From positions 1 through 23,162 of the forward strand of contig JAFGDF010000075.1 in NCBI GenBank assembly GCA_016932235.1: 23,162 nt of DNA, read 5' to 3'. The stretch is from Deltaproteobacteria bacterium. Lineage in GTDB: Bacteria > Desulfobacterota > DSM-4660 > Desulfatiglandales > HGW-15. Under the pieces are notes generated by a model. That model was not told the origin of the DNA. It worked only from the letters and a program-made list of their open reading frames with translations, and did no database searches. The position numbers and the translations under genes were made by a program. This document shows positions 5,810 to 13,932 of this stretch, piece after piece. Within the stretch, counting starts at the first letter, position 1; each line of letters opens with the position of its first letter.

Positions 5810-6436
5810 TCATCTGGAGTTTGGAAGCATAAGATAACCCTTTTCTACTAAATAACCTAATATTTTCATCGCACCTTCTTGGGGTGTTAATTCGCCTGTT
5901 CTGATTACCAGTTCCGGATTTTCAGGAGACTCGTATGGGTCGTCGATGCCGGTAAAGCCTTTTATCTCTCCCCTGCGCGCCTTTTTGTAAAGGCCCTTGG
6001 GATCTCTTTCTTCACATACCTCGACAGGGGCGTCCACAAATACCTCCATGAAAAAGAGACCCGCTTCATCATGTATCCTGCGGGCTGTATCACGGTCTTT
6101 ACGGTAGGGGGAGATAAAGCTGGTCATGGTTATGAAACCCGCGTCCGCAAAAAGCTTGGAAACCTCGCCTATGCGACGGATATTCTCCTCGCGATCCTCG
6201 GCTGAAAAACCGAGATTATTGTTCAATCCATGCCGAACGTTGTCCCCGTCAAGGACATAAGCCAGCCTGTTCCTCTGAACAAGCGCGTGCTCAAGCGTGA
6301 ATGCCAGGGTGCTTTTTCCTGAAGAGGGCAATCCCGTCATCCAGATTGTGCATCCTTTCTGCTGCAAAAGTTCTTCGCGTATTTTTCTGTTTACATGGCC
6401 TTCATGCCAGGTGATATTTGTAGCTTTTATTTCCAA
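5810..6436 (-). CDS. cysC: Adenylylsulfate kinase (APS kinase)
   Basis: A 208-residue APS kinase. It phosphorylates adenylylsulfate to PAPS, the sulfate donor for assimilation or sulfotransferases. Walker A is GLPSSGKST (35-43), followed by DGDNVRHGL (63-71), the SPYR segment with the phospho-acceptor-type Ser (S109) and KGFTGIDDPYE (159-169). All key residues are present and the length is normal. The start is TTG at 6436 with GAGG five bases upstream; no other usable start precedes the P-loop. No sulfurylase gene is adjacent. Its place at the end of an exopolysaccharide export locus allows a role in polysaccharide sulfation, but that is speculation. A tract of eight 9-bp repeats begins 10 bp upstream of the start. 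Confidence 0.95.
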   Translation of the reverse strand: MEIKATNITWHEGHVNRKIREELLQQKGCTIWMTGLPSSGKSTLAFTLEHALVQRNRLAYVLDGDNVRHGLNNNLGFSAEDREENIRRIGEVSKLFADAGFITMTSFISPYRKDRDTARRIHDEAGLFFMEVFVDAPVEVCEERDPKGLYKKARRGEIKGFTGIDDPYESPENPELVIRTGELTPQEGAMKILGYLVEKGYLMLPNSR

Positions 6437-6445
6437 TCTTGCCTC

Positions 6446-6517
6446 GTGTGTTTAGTCTGTTTAGTCTGTTTCGTCTGTTTCGTCTGTTTCGTCTGTTTCG
6501 TCTATCTCGTCTGTTTA
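6446..6517. repeat. Eight tandem 9-bp units upstream of cysC
   Basis: Eight contiguous units, four of them exactly GTCTGTTTC and the others one to three changes away, end 10 bp from the cysC start codon. This is the purest copy of the unit found in the spacers of the toxin-antitoxin island. Copy number is likely to vary by slippage. Confidence 0.9.
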
Positions 6518-6605
6518 GTATATTTTAATCTCTCTACGGGTTTTTGATTTCGCTATGAGCTATCAGCTCTGAGCTGACATGCTGCGCATAAAGCTCCGCT
6601 CCTTC

Positions 6606-6800
6606 AATTACACATTGAAACCTTTCAAAAAAACCACTATCCGTCATTCCGTGCTTCACTTAGTGCTATGGGCCATAATTTCGGTGACATATTACTTATA
6701 AATCCCCCTCTTTCCCCCTTTTACTCAAAGGGGGAGGAATATGGTTCTCCTCCCTTTTACAAAGGGAGGCGGGGAGGGATTTCGCAGAACTAACTGAGCG
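6606..6800. repeat. Gene-free stretch with partial MITE end and C/G-rich hairpins
   Basis: At 6607-6650 lies a diverged left end of the 155-bp element. At about 6699-6780 are two hairpin-forming stretches, CCCCCTTTT..AAAGGGGG and CTCCCTTTT..AAAGGGAG, bounded by AAATCCCC and GGGATTT. This is a widespread style of intergenic repeat. No gene is visible in 6518-6929. Confidence 0.6.
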
Positions 6801-6929
6801 TCACCATATTTATGCCGGGATGTACTTATCCTGTTTTGGCCACGACCTGTCTGCGTGCTGGCACGCAGAGGCAAGCGAAGCGTGGCCCTCTATGAGACCT
6901 TTAAAAGCTTTTTACAAGTTCATCAAGAT

Positions 6930-7487
6930 TTACCAGAGAATAAATATTTTATCACTCGGGATATCAATATTGTCCCTTATTTTTTTTACCAGGCTAACAT
7001 CCTCAGTAAATAATAATATGGCATCAAAATCCGATTCTGTTCTATACAGATCCTTCCAGTCCGTATAATGGGCGATAAGATCCAATCCCTTATTTCTCTC
7101 TTTGAAAATTGAAACTATAAAATCTTTAACTATGGCAGGACCTATGAAAATCATACGGGAAAAACCCCTGTTTTCCACATAATCTATTCTTTCTGCAAGC
7201 CTGTTGCGGATATTATCATACTCCTTCAGCTTGCGGGTGACAAACCTTACCGCAAGCCTGGATTTTGCTTCGATCCCTTTTGGTGTCAGGAAATATACAT
7301 ATCCGATCTTATGGGGATTTCTTCGAAAGTTGCCGATCTTTATAAGGCCTTTTTCAAGCAGGCTCTTTATAAGGTAGTTAACCTGGCCCAGGCTTATGCC
7401 TGAATGGTCAGAGAGCTGGCGCTGAGTTGATATTTCAAGCCTGTCCAGGGTATCCAGTATCTGGAAGGTTTTTTCAGAATCTTTCAT
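6930..7487 (-). CDS. MarR-type EPS-associated transcriptional regulator
   Basis: A 185-residue protein. The first about 100 residues are a winged helix: QRQLSDHSGISLGQVNYLIKSL forms the helix-turn-helix, followed by a GLIKIGNF wing and YVYFLTPKGIEAKS. This matches the EPS-associated MarR-family regulators found with exopolysaccharide export genes. The C-terminal about 80 residues (from FSRMIFIGPAIV on) form an alternating strand/helix region, longer than in the basic family. They may be a sensor domain. The start is supported by GAGGAGAG a few bases upstream. It sits directly after the Wzz-like gene and probably controls the locus; the palindrome at 14590-14617 is a candidate target. Confidence 0.8.
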   Translation of the reverse strand: MKDSEKTFQILDTLDRLEISTQRQLSDHSGISLGQVNYLIKSLLEKGLIKIGNFRRNPHKIGYVYFLTPKGIEAKSRLAVRFVTRKLKEYDNIRNRLAERIDYVENRGFSRMIFIGPAIVKDFIVSIFKERNKGLDLIAHYTDWKDLYRTESDFDAILLFTEDVSLVKKIRDNIDIPSDKIFILW

Positions 7488-7612
7488 TACTCTCCTCTAA
7501 CTCTTTAAGAAAGCCATTCAGGGTGTGTTCATTATTGAACAGATTATTTAGATCGAACAGGGCTGGATGTCAAGGAAAATAAAGTCTCTATCGAGATTTT
7601 ATACTCTGTGAT

Positions 7613-7740
7613 TCTTCGCGCGCTTGGCGGTTGCTTTAAAAGATTGAACCGCGAAGACGCAAAGGACTCAAAGGGGTTTTGGAATTTAAACAGCTTATTC
7701 CGTGTTTCTTTGTGTGCTTCGCGCCCTGGCGGTTGCTTTA
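7613..7740. repeat. Repeated CGCGCC..TGGCGGTTGCTTTA words at the wzz 3' end
   Basis: CTTCGCGCGCTTGGCGGTTG (7617-7636) recurs as CTTCGCGCCCTGGCGGTTG at about 7718-7736, both followed by CTTTA. The second copy provides the TAA stop of the Wzz-like gene. Between them is a CCGCGAAGACGCAAAGG word of a common intergenic type. The spacer 7488-7737 holds no gene. Confidence 0.55.
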
Positions 7741-9030
7741 TGCTTTTCTGCTGAAGGGAATCATTTTCCTGAATCCCTGTTTCATCTCCCGCCATTTTGG
7801 AGAGGCTTCAGGGTCCTGATCCATCCTGTTGAAAAACTCCGTCAGAAATATCAGGAATATACCAAGAAAGATGCTGACCACGAAACCAAGAATTATATTG
7901 AGCTTGAGTCTTGGTTTGACCGGCCTGTCAGGCGCCCTGGCCCAGTCAAGGATATTGATGGTGGGCAGGTCCCTGGTTTCATCCAGCTTCGCCTGTTCAA
8001 GCTGGGTGATAAGCATGGTTATCACCCCTGTCTTTGCCTTGACCTTGAGGAGGAGCTTGCTCTCTTCAAAGTTAAGGGCGGGAATACGGTTAAGCGGGAT
8101 ATAGAAATTCACATCACCTTCCGTGTGCTCAACCGCGACTTTATCCCTATCCGAATATGTCAGCTTGTTGATATTCCTCTGGATCGCCTCCATCTGCGCG
8201 TTAATCTGCTCTATCTCGATATGCGGACCCTTGTAGAATTTTTCCATTGCCGCCTTCTCTACCTCGAGTTTAACGCGCTCCGCCTCCATGGCCGACAGGA
8301 CCTCGATGGTCGCTTCTGCCTGGTCGGAGATGGATATGGCCCTGTTCTTTTCCTGGAACTCACGAAGCTCCTGCTGGCCCTGGTCAAGCTCCTGATTCGC
8401 GGTTTCAAGCCGCTGTTCGATGTATTTACGGAGGCGTTGTGTTGATGTCATCATATTGGTGCGATTATATTTGTCCAGCTCCAGGATATACGTATTGACC
8501 AGGTCCGCTGCCTGCACCGGGTCACTGGATTTTATCGCTATCGACAATGTGGGATTTTTAGTGTCTTTTGATATTGTCACCGCGTCGGCAAAGGATTTTA
8601 CGGCGTTATCAAGGCCTTTATATCCAATCCCCATGGTATAGAAATAATTCGCCCTTAAAAGCGCTTCCCGCGCGAGGACATTACTTTTTAAAACCGCTTC
8701 AAAGATTTCGGACGGAGCGCCTGATGAGCCCCCTAAACCGGCTACCCCGAACTGTTCCAGAAAAGCCGCCTTAAGTTCTGAACCTACTCCCCCTCCTTCA
8801 GCAGGTGTTTCGGGGAGTATCACGGCAGTTGCTTCGTATATTTTTGTGCTTTTCAGGGTCAGGAAGGCGGTGAGCAATGTTACTATAATACAAAAGGCTA
8901 TCAGAAATAACCGGCGTTTATAGACAGGGTATATGAGGTCTATGAGGCTGATCTCATCCTCCGGCTGATCAGGAGGATGGGGGTATACAAGCATCTGATG
9001 TGGTGTTTCAGGGCTGTTCTTTTCGGTCAT
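7738..9030 (-). CDS. Wzz-like polysaccharide chain-length/co-polymerase protein
   Basis: About 430 residues from the ATG at 9030; a TTG 15 bp upstream is less likely. Topology is that of a polysaccharide co-polymerase in the inner membrane. It has a cytoplasmic N-terminus, TM1 at about 41-60, a long periplasmic coiled-coil region (about 190-320, rich in E, Q and L), the proline-rich RAPDRPVKPR motif at about 365, and TM2 at about 377-397. It ends 30 residues later, so no tyrosine autokinase domain is fused; a separate kinase would be encoded elsewhere. Family members set polysaccharide chain length and link polymerase to exporter. The upstream region is an AAAGCTCAAAG-type tract without a clear Shine-Dalgarno sequence. 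Confidence 0.9.
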   Translation of the reverse strand: MTEKNSPETPHQMLVYPHPPDQPEDEISLIDLIYPVYKRRLFLIAFCIIVTLLTAFLTLKSTKIYEATAVILPETPAEGGGVGSELKAAFLEQFGVAGLGGSSGAPSEIFEAVLKSNVLAREALLRANYFYTMGIGYKGLDNAVKSFADAVTISKDTKNPTLSIAIKSSDPVQAADLVNTYILELDKYNRTNMMTSTQRLRKYIEQRLETANQELDQGQQELREFQEKNRAISISDQAEATIEVLSAMEAERVKLEVEKAAMEKFYKGPHIEIEQINAQMEAIQRNINKLTYSDRDKVAVEHTEGDVNFYIPLNRIPALNFEESKLLLKVKAKTGVITMLITQLEQAKLDETRDLPTINILDWARAPDRPVKPRLKLNIILGFVVSIFLGIFLIFLTEFFNRMDQDPEASPKWREMKQGFRKMIPFSRKA

Positions 9031-9034
9031 GGTT

Positions 9035-9130
9035 TTAAAGCTCAAAGTTCAAAGCTGAAAGCGCAAAGGGTAAAAATTAAAGCTCAAAGGATAAAGATTA
9101 AAGTTGAAAGCTCAAAGCTCAAATTTCTTT
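9035..9130. repeat. AAAGCTCAAAG/GCTGAAAG low-complexity tract
   Basis: A run of degenerate CTCAAAG, CTGAAAG and ATTAAAG words between wzz and the four-helix-bundle gene. The same family of words, in either orientation, lies at 2565-2595, 3612-3650, 4785-4812 and 9515-9541. Confidence 0.8.
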
Positions 9131-9136
9131 GAGCCT

Positions 9137-9505
9137 TCAGCTTTCAATTACGGAAATTGAATTGATCAAACCTTTTATCATTGACACAATTTCTATTCCA
9201 TCATTTTTAATAACATCATAAGTTGAATCAGAAATCCATTTTAATCGTCGAAAAATTTCCAATAGAGTCAAAGTTTCATACAAAGAGCCCCGTGCAATAT
9301 ATAAAAAGTGTATGAACTCTTTATGGGAAAATCTACCCTTCCCTTCAGCGATATTCAGCGCGATACTTGTAGAGCAAGATTCTATCTGCTCAAAAAGTCT
9401 ATAATGTTTACGATCTGTAACTATGCTTTCGACAATATTAATAACCGTAATTGAAAAATCTACAGCTTTGCTCCATACTTTCAAGTCTTCATAACCAAAT
9501 TTCAC
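9137..9505 (-). CDS. Four-helix bundle protein (23S rRNA intervening-sequence family)
   Basis: A 122-residue protein of the family first found in 23S rRNA intervening sequences. Diagnostic segments are YEDLKVWSKAVDF at the N-terminus, SIALNIAEGKGRFSHKEF in the middle and FLYIARGSLYETLTLLEI after it. The start is GTG at 9505 with AAGGA upstream. No rRNA is nearby. It sits within the exopolysaccharide locus, flanked on both sides by AAAGCTGAAAG-type tracts that also supply its stop codon. This suggests it is an insertion. Function of the family is unclear; it has been linked to mobile or diversity-generating contexts. Confidence 0.9.
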   Translation of the reverse strand: MKFGYEDLKVWSKAVDFSITVINIVESIVTDRKHYRLFEQIESCSTSIALNIAEGKGRFSHKEFIHFLYIARGSLYETLTLLEIFRRLKWISDSTYDVIKNDGIEIVSMIKGLINSISVIES

Positions 9506-9529
9506 AAGTTTCCTTTCGGCTTTCAGCTT

Positions 9530-10588
9530 TCAACTTTCAGCTATTATTATACTTGTTATGGCTGTCCTTGGAAGGCTGTAATTTTTGCTTTTCCAGCCGG
9601 TTTCCTCTTTATCTGTTGTCATGAAGATCCCATGGGAACCCGCCGCGTAAACAACATCCTGTCCATCTTTCATGCGTTCGATCCTTATGTCATAGGCCTT
9701 GAATCCATCTGGTAGTGTCTCCTGTTTATTCCAGGTCAGTCCTTCATCCACTGATAAATATACGCCATCCGATGTACCGATATAGATTCTTTCAGGATTC
9801 CCTGGATTTACGGTTATTTTATACACCAGAGTTCCATCCGGTAATCCAGTATCTGATTGAATCCAGTTTCTTCCATGATCAATACTTTTGTAGAGGCACG
9901 GGATCTTTTCAAAACGGCCTTTTATCCCATTATAGGCCCCGGACCCGGCATAAAACAACCTGCCCTGAGGACCCATGCCCAGGGATATGATATTCGTGTT
10001 TTTGATCCCGCTGGAGATGAGCCTCCATTCAGAGGAAGGTCGATCCCGTTCGAACAGGCCGTTCACTGTCCCGGCGAATAATGAGCCATCGTGAAAAATA
10101 AGCGTATTTACATCATGGTATATCAGGCCTTTGTTGTATTCATTCCAGTCGTCAAGGTTTTCATTGCCTTCAAGAACCCCTTTGCCCCTCATGCCCAGGA
10201 AGATATTCGCCGGTCCCTGTTGGACGGCTGATATCTCCTGAAAAGAGATGGAGGTGATATCCTCTTCCATGACCATGCCTGGTTTATCAACAGACTCAGT
10301 GGCCGGATTTATCACATACAATCCGGCGCCGGAGGTCGCCATATATAACAGATTTCCCCCTGGACCCAAATAAAGCCGTTTGAAATAGGCATGAATATCT
10401 TCATTGTTCGTATCAAGGGGGTGCCAGCTTTCACCCCCGTTTGTGCTTTTATATATCCCTTCGCCATATGTGGCGCCGTAGCAGGTAAGACTATACGATC
10501 CGGGATCGGCCAGTTCTTTATTGCAACCCGGGAAAAGGATTATGTGGGTTAAAAGGATCATAAGGATAAGCGGGTAATGTTTCTTCAT
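9530..10588 (-). CDS. Asp-box (BNR-like) beta-propeller lipoprotein
   Basis: A 352-residue predicted lipoprotein: MKKHYP then a hydrophobic stretch and Cys at 22 (FPGC, a slightly atypical lipobox). The mature part contains at least three Asp-box repeats: KSTNGGESW (46-54), KSIDHGRNW and LSVDEGLTW. Repeated IYIGTSDGVY / LFAGTVNGLF-type strands point to a seven-bladed-style propeller as in sialidase-like and YCF48/photosystem-assembly-like proteins. It lacks obvious catalytic residues of sialidases, so binding or scaffolding in the outer membrane or periplasm is likelier. It lies after the SLBB exporter gene, which suggests a role in polysaccharide export or recognition. Its last codons merge into a GCTGAAAGTTGA low-complexity tract. 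Confidence 0.75.
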   Translation of the reverse strand: MKKHYPLILMILLTHIILFPGCNKELADPGSYSLTCYGATYGEGIYKSTNGGESWHPLDTNNEDIHAYFKRLYLGPGGNLLYMATSGAGLYVINPATESVDKPGMVMEEDITSISFQEISAVQQGPANIFLGMRGKGVLEGNENLDDWNEYNKGLIYHDVNTLIFHDGSLFAGTVNGLFERDRPSSEWRLISSGIKNTNIISLGMGPQGRLFYAGSGAYNGIKGRFEKIPCLYKSIDHGRNWIQSDTGLPDGTLVYKITVNPGNPERIYIGTSDGVYLSVDEGLTWNKQETLPDGFKAYDIRIERMKDGQDVVYAAGSHGIFMTTDKEETGWKSKNYSLPRTAITSIIIAES

Positions 10589-10603
10589 CTCTGGTATTTC
10601 CAG

Positions 10604-10665
10604 TTACTGGTTATTGGTTATCGGTTATCGGTTATTGGTTATCGGTTATTGGTTATTGGACATTG
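10604..10665. repeat. GGTTATTGGTTATCGG tract
   Basis: A run of GGTTAT[TC]G words upstream of the lipoprotein gene, ending in ACATTGAACATTGGACATT. Same type as the tracts at 31-96 and 16733-16800. Confidence 0.8.
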
Positions 10666-10749
10666 AACATTGGACATTCGTTTTTAATATAGTTGCCGTG
10701 ACCTTTCATCTCTGTACTTTAATCCTCTGATCCTTTAATCCTGTCTCTA

Positions 10750-13701
10750 TTAATCAAAAAGTCTATCGACAACACCCACCGCGACGGCAATCCTGTATAA
10801 TATCTCCGAGGTATCCTTTAGCGCCCTCATCCAGGAGAAGGTCACGATCTTCTGGGGAACGATTATGGTGTCGCCCGGGTCAAGCTCCATGGATTGAAAC
10901 CTTCCGAAGGCCCACCTTTTATTATCGTCATCCCAGCTCCCAAAGCCGAACATCCCTGCCTGGGCCCTGCTGTAAACAGTACCGTTGGCCTTTACCACAT
11001 AAATCTGTTTTTTATCGGCCCTGTCAGTGACCCCTCCGACCCGGCTCAGATAATAGTCAACATCCCTTCCTTTCTCAGCGAGCAGGGTCGTGGTGGGATT
11101 AAAGACCTCGCCCATCACATTTATTGAATCAGGCCTCTTGTTGACAACAAGTTTGTCTCCGGGGCGTAATTCAAAGTTGCTGCCTGAAGAAGGCAGGAGC
11201 AGGACCTCTTCCAGGTCAATAACCATGCGGCCGCCCGGCTCAGCCGTTTTTAACTTCTCGACCAAATCCTTCTGAATCCTTAATGTCTCCCCCAAAATAC
11301 TGGCCTCTTCGCGGGTCGCCGAACTGCCCGCGGCCATGGAACTTACGGCAATGATATCCTTTTCCAGTTTGGATGTATATTCTTCCAGTCGCCTTTTCTG
11401 CGTCTCTTTTACCGACAGCCTGGTGAACACGGACCCATAAGGAAACGCGTCATCAGTAAGGCCGCCGGCCCTGTTGATTACACTGGAGAGCCTTTCACCG
11501 TATGAGAACATATATTCACCCGGAAACATAAACTCCCCTTCCAGTGTGACCTTCTGTTCAAGGGCCGCGCTATACTGCGGTATCTCTCTGATATGGACGA
11601 TATCATTCTTCTGCAGGACCGGGTTATCGCCGGTATCACCACGCATGGCATTCCGGGGTGAAAATTCCAGTTGCAGGCTTTCAACTCCCCTGTCCGCTAT
11701 CATAAGCCTGGTCAGACCGCCTTCTTTTGTAAATGCCTTATCGGTCAGATTTCCCGCAGCGAATATGAGGTCCTTTACGGTCATTCCCCTGTAGAGCCGG
11801 TATGTCCCGGGATTTCGCACGGCCCCTTTTATTGTCACCTGCGGGACATCCTGTTTCTCCCACGCGTCATATATCCTGACACGATCCTGGTCCTTCAGTT
11901 CCAGGTTCTGGTCCTCATCCCCGTCAAGCAGCGCCCCGAGGTTAAAGTTAATTATTGCGGGATGACGTTCAGTTGGACTTAACCTGATTATCTCAGCCTG
12001 CGGAAGAAAAGGCTCGGGCAGTAGAAAATCATGGGACTGAATAATATCTCGCAGCCTCATTCCTTCCTTAAGCTCCCGCTCTCCCGGATACTTGACATGG
12101 CCCTCCAGGTAAACGACCCGTTGAAGTTCCTTGTGGATGGGATAGATCTTTATGAGATCACCATCCCGGACAGGCATCTCAAGACCTTTAGTGGCAGTAC
12201 CGGATGAGGGATCCAGGTTAAAGCTTTTAATAACCCTCAGTTTATGATCTTTCATCCGTTCTACCACAACATTCTGAAGATAACCCATCGGCAGTATCCC
12301 TCCGGCGAGGACAATGATGTCAGCAATGGTTTTGGGGGCATGAAATTCATATATGGCAGGGCGTTTTACACAGCCGGCGACCCCTGCAACAGGACCGATC
12401 ACAGGAATAAAAATCGTGTCTCCCGGTTGAAGCCGGATATCCGTTGTCTTCAATCCCCTGATAAAAAAATCATAGAGATCAAGTGTCGTTATTTCCTCCC
12501 CGTCTCTAATCAACCGGACATTTCTCAATGAACCGTTCTTTGTCGGACCGCCGGCCTCAAAAAGCGCTGTCAGTACTGTGGATAAGGAGCTGACCGAATA
12601 GGTGCCCGGTTTAGAAGCCTCACCCACGACAAAGATCATAATGGTCCTCAGGATATCCATGGTAATGCTCATATCAAAATCCTGATAGATTTCCCTGAAC
12701 CTGCTGTTCAAATGCCCCTTTAATTCATTATATGTCAGCCCGCTGACATTAAAGTTCCCGAGCCTGGGGAGTGTGATGCTCCCGTCATTTTTGACAGTAA
12801 CCTCATATTTTTCTTCTGTTTTCCCCCAGAGATTGATGGTGAAACCATCCCCCGGACCGATAATATAGTCCGGACCGACCGGGACATTTAATGAAGGGAC
12901 GAAGGAAGATATGCCTGAAGGCATGTCCTTCTTAAAAAAATCATAACCGAACTGGCGCAATTCCGGCGTAATATCCGTGGGAAAACGGCCGGACAGGATC
13001 TTTTCTACCTCTGATGGCGCGCCCTCATCAGGGTATTTCAGCAGCCATTCCATCTGCCCCGCGTCCCTGACAGCTTTTAGAAGGACCTGCCTGTCTTCCT
13101 CCTTGATATATTTCAGCAGGAACTCCCTGCCCTGTTCGTCAAGCTCCTTAAAAATCATCACCTGGGCATAGGTCTCAAGGCTGCTGAATATTATCAGCCT
13201 GTTTTGCTGGCTGGTAATAGAATTAAAGAGTCTCTTTTTGTCTTCATCGCTTAATACCTGAAAAAAGGTTATCTGGGTGATCTCACTAAGCTGATTAAAG
13301 AGGGTTTCCTGTTCTGTTTCTTCAATCTGCTCAAATAAACGCATCCGTTCCGATTCATCAAGAAGACTTTCGAAAATTATAACTTTATCATCATCTTTCA
13401 GATAACTGAAAATCCGCGGTTTTTCCAGCTCGTCGAGTTCCTGAAAGAATTTGATCTTCTCCCCCTGATTGAATGCCTGAAACTTCGTGACTATTTCTTC
13501 CAGTTCCGCGTCGAAAACCTTTATGGCGCTGCTCTTTTTTTCCTGCAAACGGCTCTCAATCTTTTTCAATATGGCACTTTTCCCTTCCTCCCCTATTTTC
13601 TCCAGCGCCTCCAATGCCAGTGATGGGATCTCAGAAATCAATAGGGAGAAAAGGACTGTCATAACAAGAATAAAACCTGAACACTTATGATTGCATTTCA
13701 T
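10750..13701 (-). CDS. SLBB polysaccharide export protein with helical-repeat N-terminus
   Basis: A 983-residue secreted protein with a signal peptide at about 1-30. Residues about 83-222 form roughly twelve 12-residue repeats, each with a hydrophobic LF..L core (F86, F98, F110, F123, F135, F147, F159, F172, F184). They resemble the superhelical repeats of MgtE N-domains. The Poly_export domain follows (YIIGPGDGFTINLWG at 279-293, then DGSITLPRLG). At least six SLBB-type segments come next, seen as VVGEASKPGTY, VAGCVKRPAIY, LEGHVKYPGE, IKGAVRNPGTY, LEGEFMFPGEY and VMGEVFNPTT. The C-terminal DPGDTIIVPQK and a helix could be membrane-associated. Relatives of Wza form outer-membrane polysaccharide channels. 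It has AGGAAGG nine bases before the ATG. Confidence 0.92.
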   Translation of the reverse strand: MKCNHKCSGFILVMTVLFSLLISEIPSLALEALEKIGEEGKSAILKKIESRLQEKKSSAIKVFDAELEEIVTKFQAFNQGEKIKFFQELDELEKPRIFSYLKDDDKVIIFESLLDESERMRLFEQIEETEQETLFNQLSEITQITFFQVLSDEDKKRLFNSITSQQNRLIIFSSLETYAQVMIFKELDEQGREFLLKYIKEEDRQVLLKAVRDAGQMEWLLKYPDEGAPSEVEKILSGRFPTDITPELRQFGYDFFKKDMPSGISSFVPSLNVPVGPDYIIGPGDGFTINLWGKTEEKYEVTVKNDGSITLPRLGNFNVSGLTYNELKGHLNSRFREIYQDFDMSITMDILRTIMIFVVGEASKPGTYSVSSLSTVLTALFEAGGPTKNGSLRNVRLIRDGEEITTLDLYDFFIRGLKTTDIRLQPGDTIFIPVIGPVAGVAGCVKRPAIYEFHAPKTIADIIVLAGGILPMGYLQNVVVERMKDHKLRVIKSFNLDPSSGTATKGLEMPVRDGDLIKIYPIHKELQRVVYLEGHVKYPGERELKEGMRLRDIIQSHDFLLPEPFLPQAEIIRLSPTERHPAIINFNLGALLDGDEDQNLELKDQDRVRIYDAWEKQDVPQVTIKGAVRNPGTYRLYRGMTVKDLIFAAGNLTDKAFTKEGGLTRLMIADRGVESLQLEFSPRNAMRGDTGDNPVLQKNDIVHIREIPQYSAALEQKVTLEGEFMFPGEYMFSYGERLSSVINRAGGLTDDAFPYGSVFTRLSVKETQKRRLEEYTSKLEKDIIAVSSMAAGSSATREEASILGETLRIQKDLVEKLKTAEPGGRMVIDLEEVLLLPSSGSNFELRPGDKLVVNKRPDSINVMGEVFNPTTTLLAEKGRDVDYYLSRVGGVTDRADKKQIYVVKANGTVYSRAQAGMFGFGSWDDDNKRWAFGRFQSMELDPGDTIIVPQKIVTFSWMRALKDTSEILYRIAVAVGVVDRLFD

Positions 13702-13778
13702 AAAAAGATGCCTTCCTGACTTGGTAATGGTACAGACAGGCCCTTCAGGGCGCCGGCCAATATAAAAAGTGATACGGT

Positions 13779-13807
13779 CTTATATATCAGGGAATTGTTA
13801 AAATCAA
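13779..13807 (-). promoter_or_regulatory. Candidate sigma70 promoter for the SLBB gene
   Basis: On the minus strand TTGATT (13802-13807), a 17-bp spacer and TATAAG (13779-13784). Transcription would start near 13772, giving a leader of about 70 nt. The leader contains the small hairpin GCCCTTCAGGGC. The rest of 13702-14259 shows repeat fragments but no gene. Confidence 0.4.
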
Positions 13808-13932
13808 TAGTTATCAGAAGGAAAATATGAAGAAAATTTTAAGGCATGCAGACTGTCCTACTAGGTTTTGCAACCAGATATAGCTGAAGGGTAAACCCGT
13901 TGTCCCATAATATTACCCGGGTTCGCCTTCAA

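Noticed and set aside
6446..6517. CRISPR-like array
   Set aside because: The 9-bp units are contiguous with no spacers, so this is a tandem repeat and not a CRISPR array.
7702..8445. 247-codon plus-strand frame opposite the Wzz-like gene
   Set aside because: It is antisense to a gene with clear family features, and its own translation shows no recognisable domain.
13826..13882. Short gene starting MKKILRHAD after AAGGA
   Set aside because: Only 18 codons, no family resemblance and in a repeat-bearing spacer.
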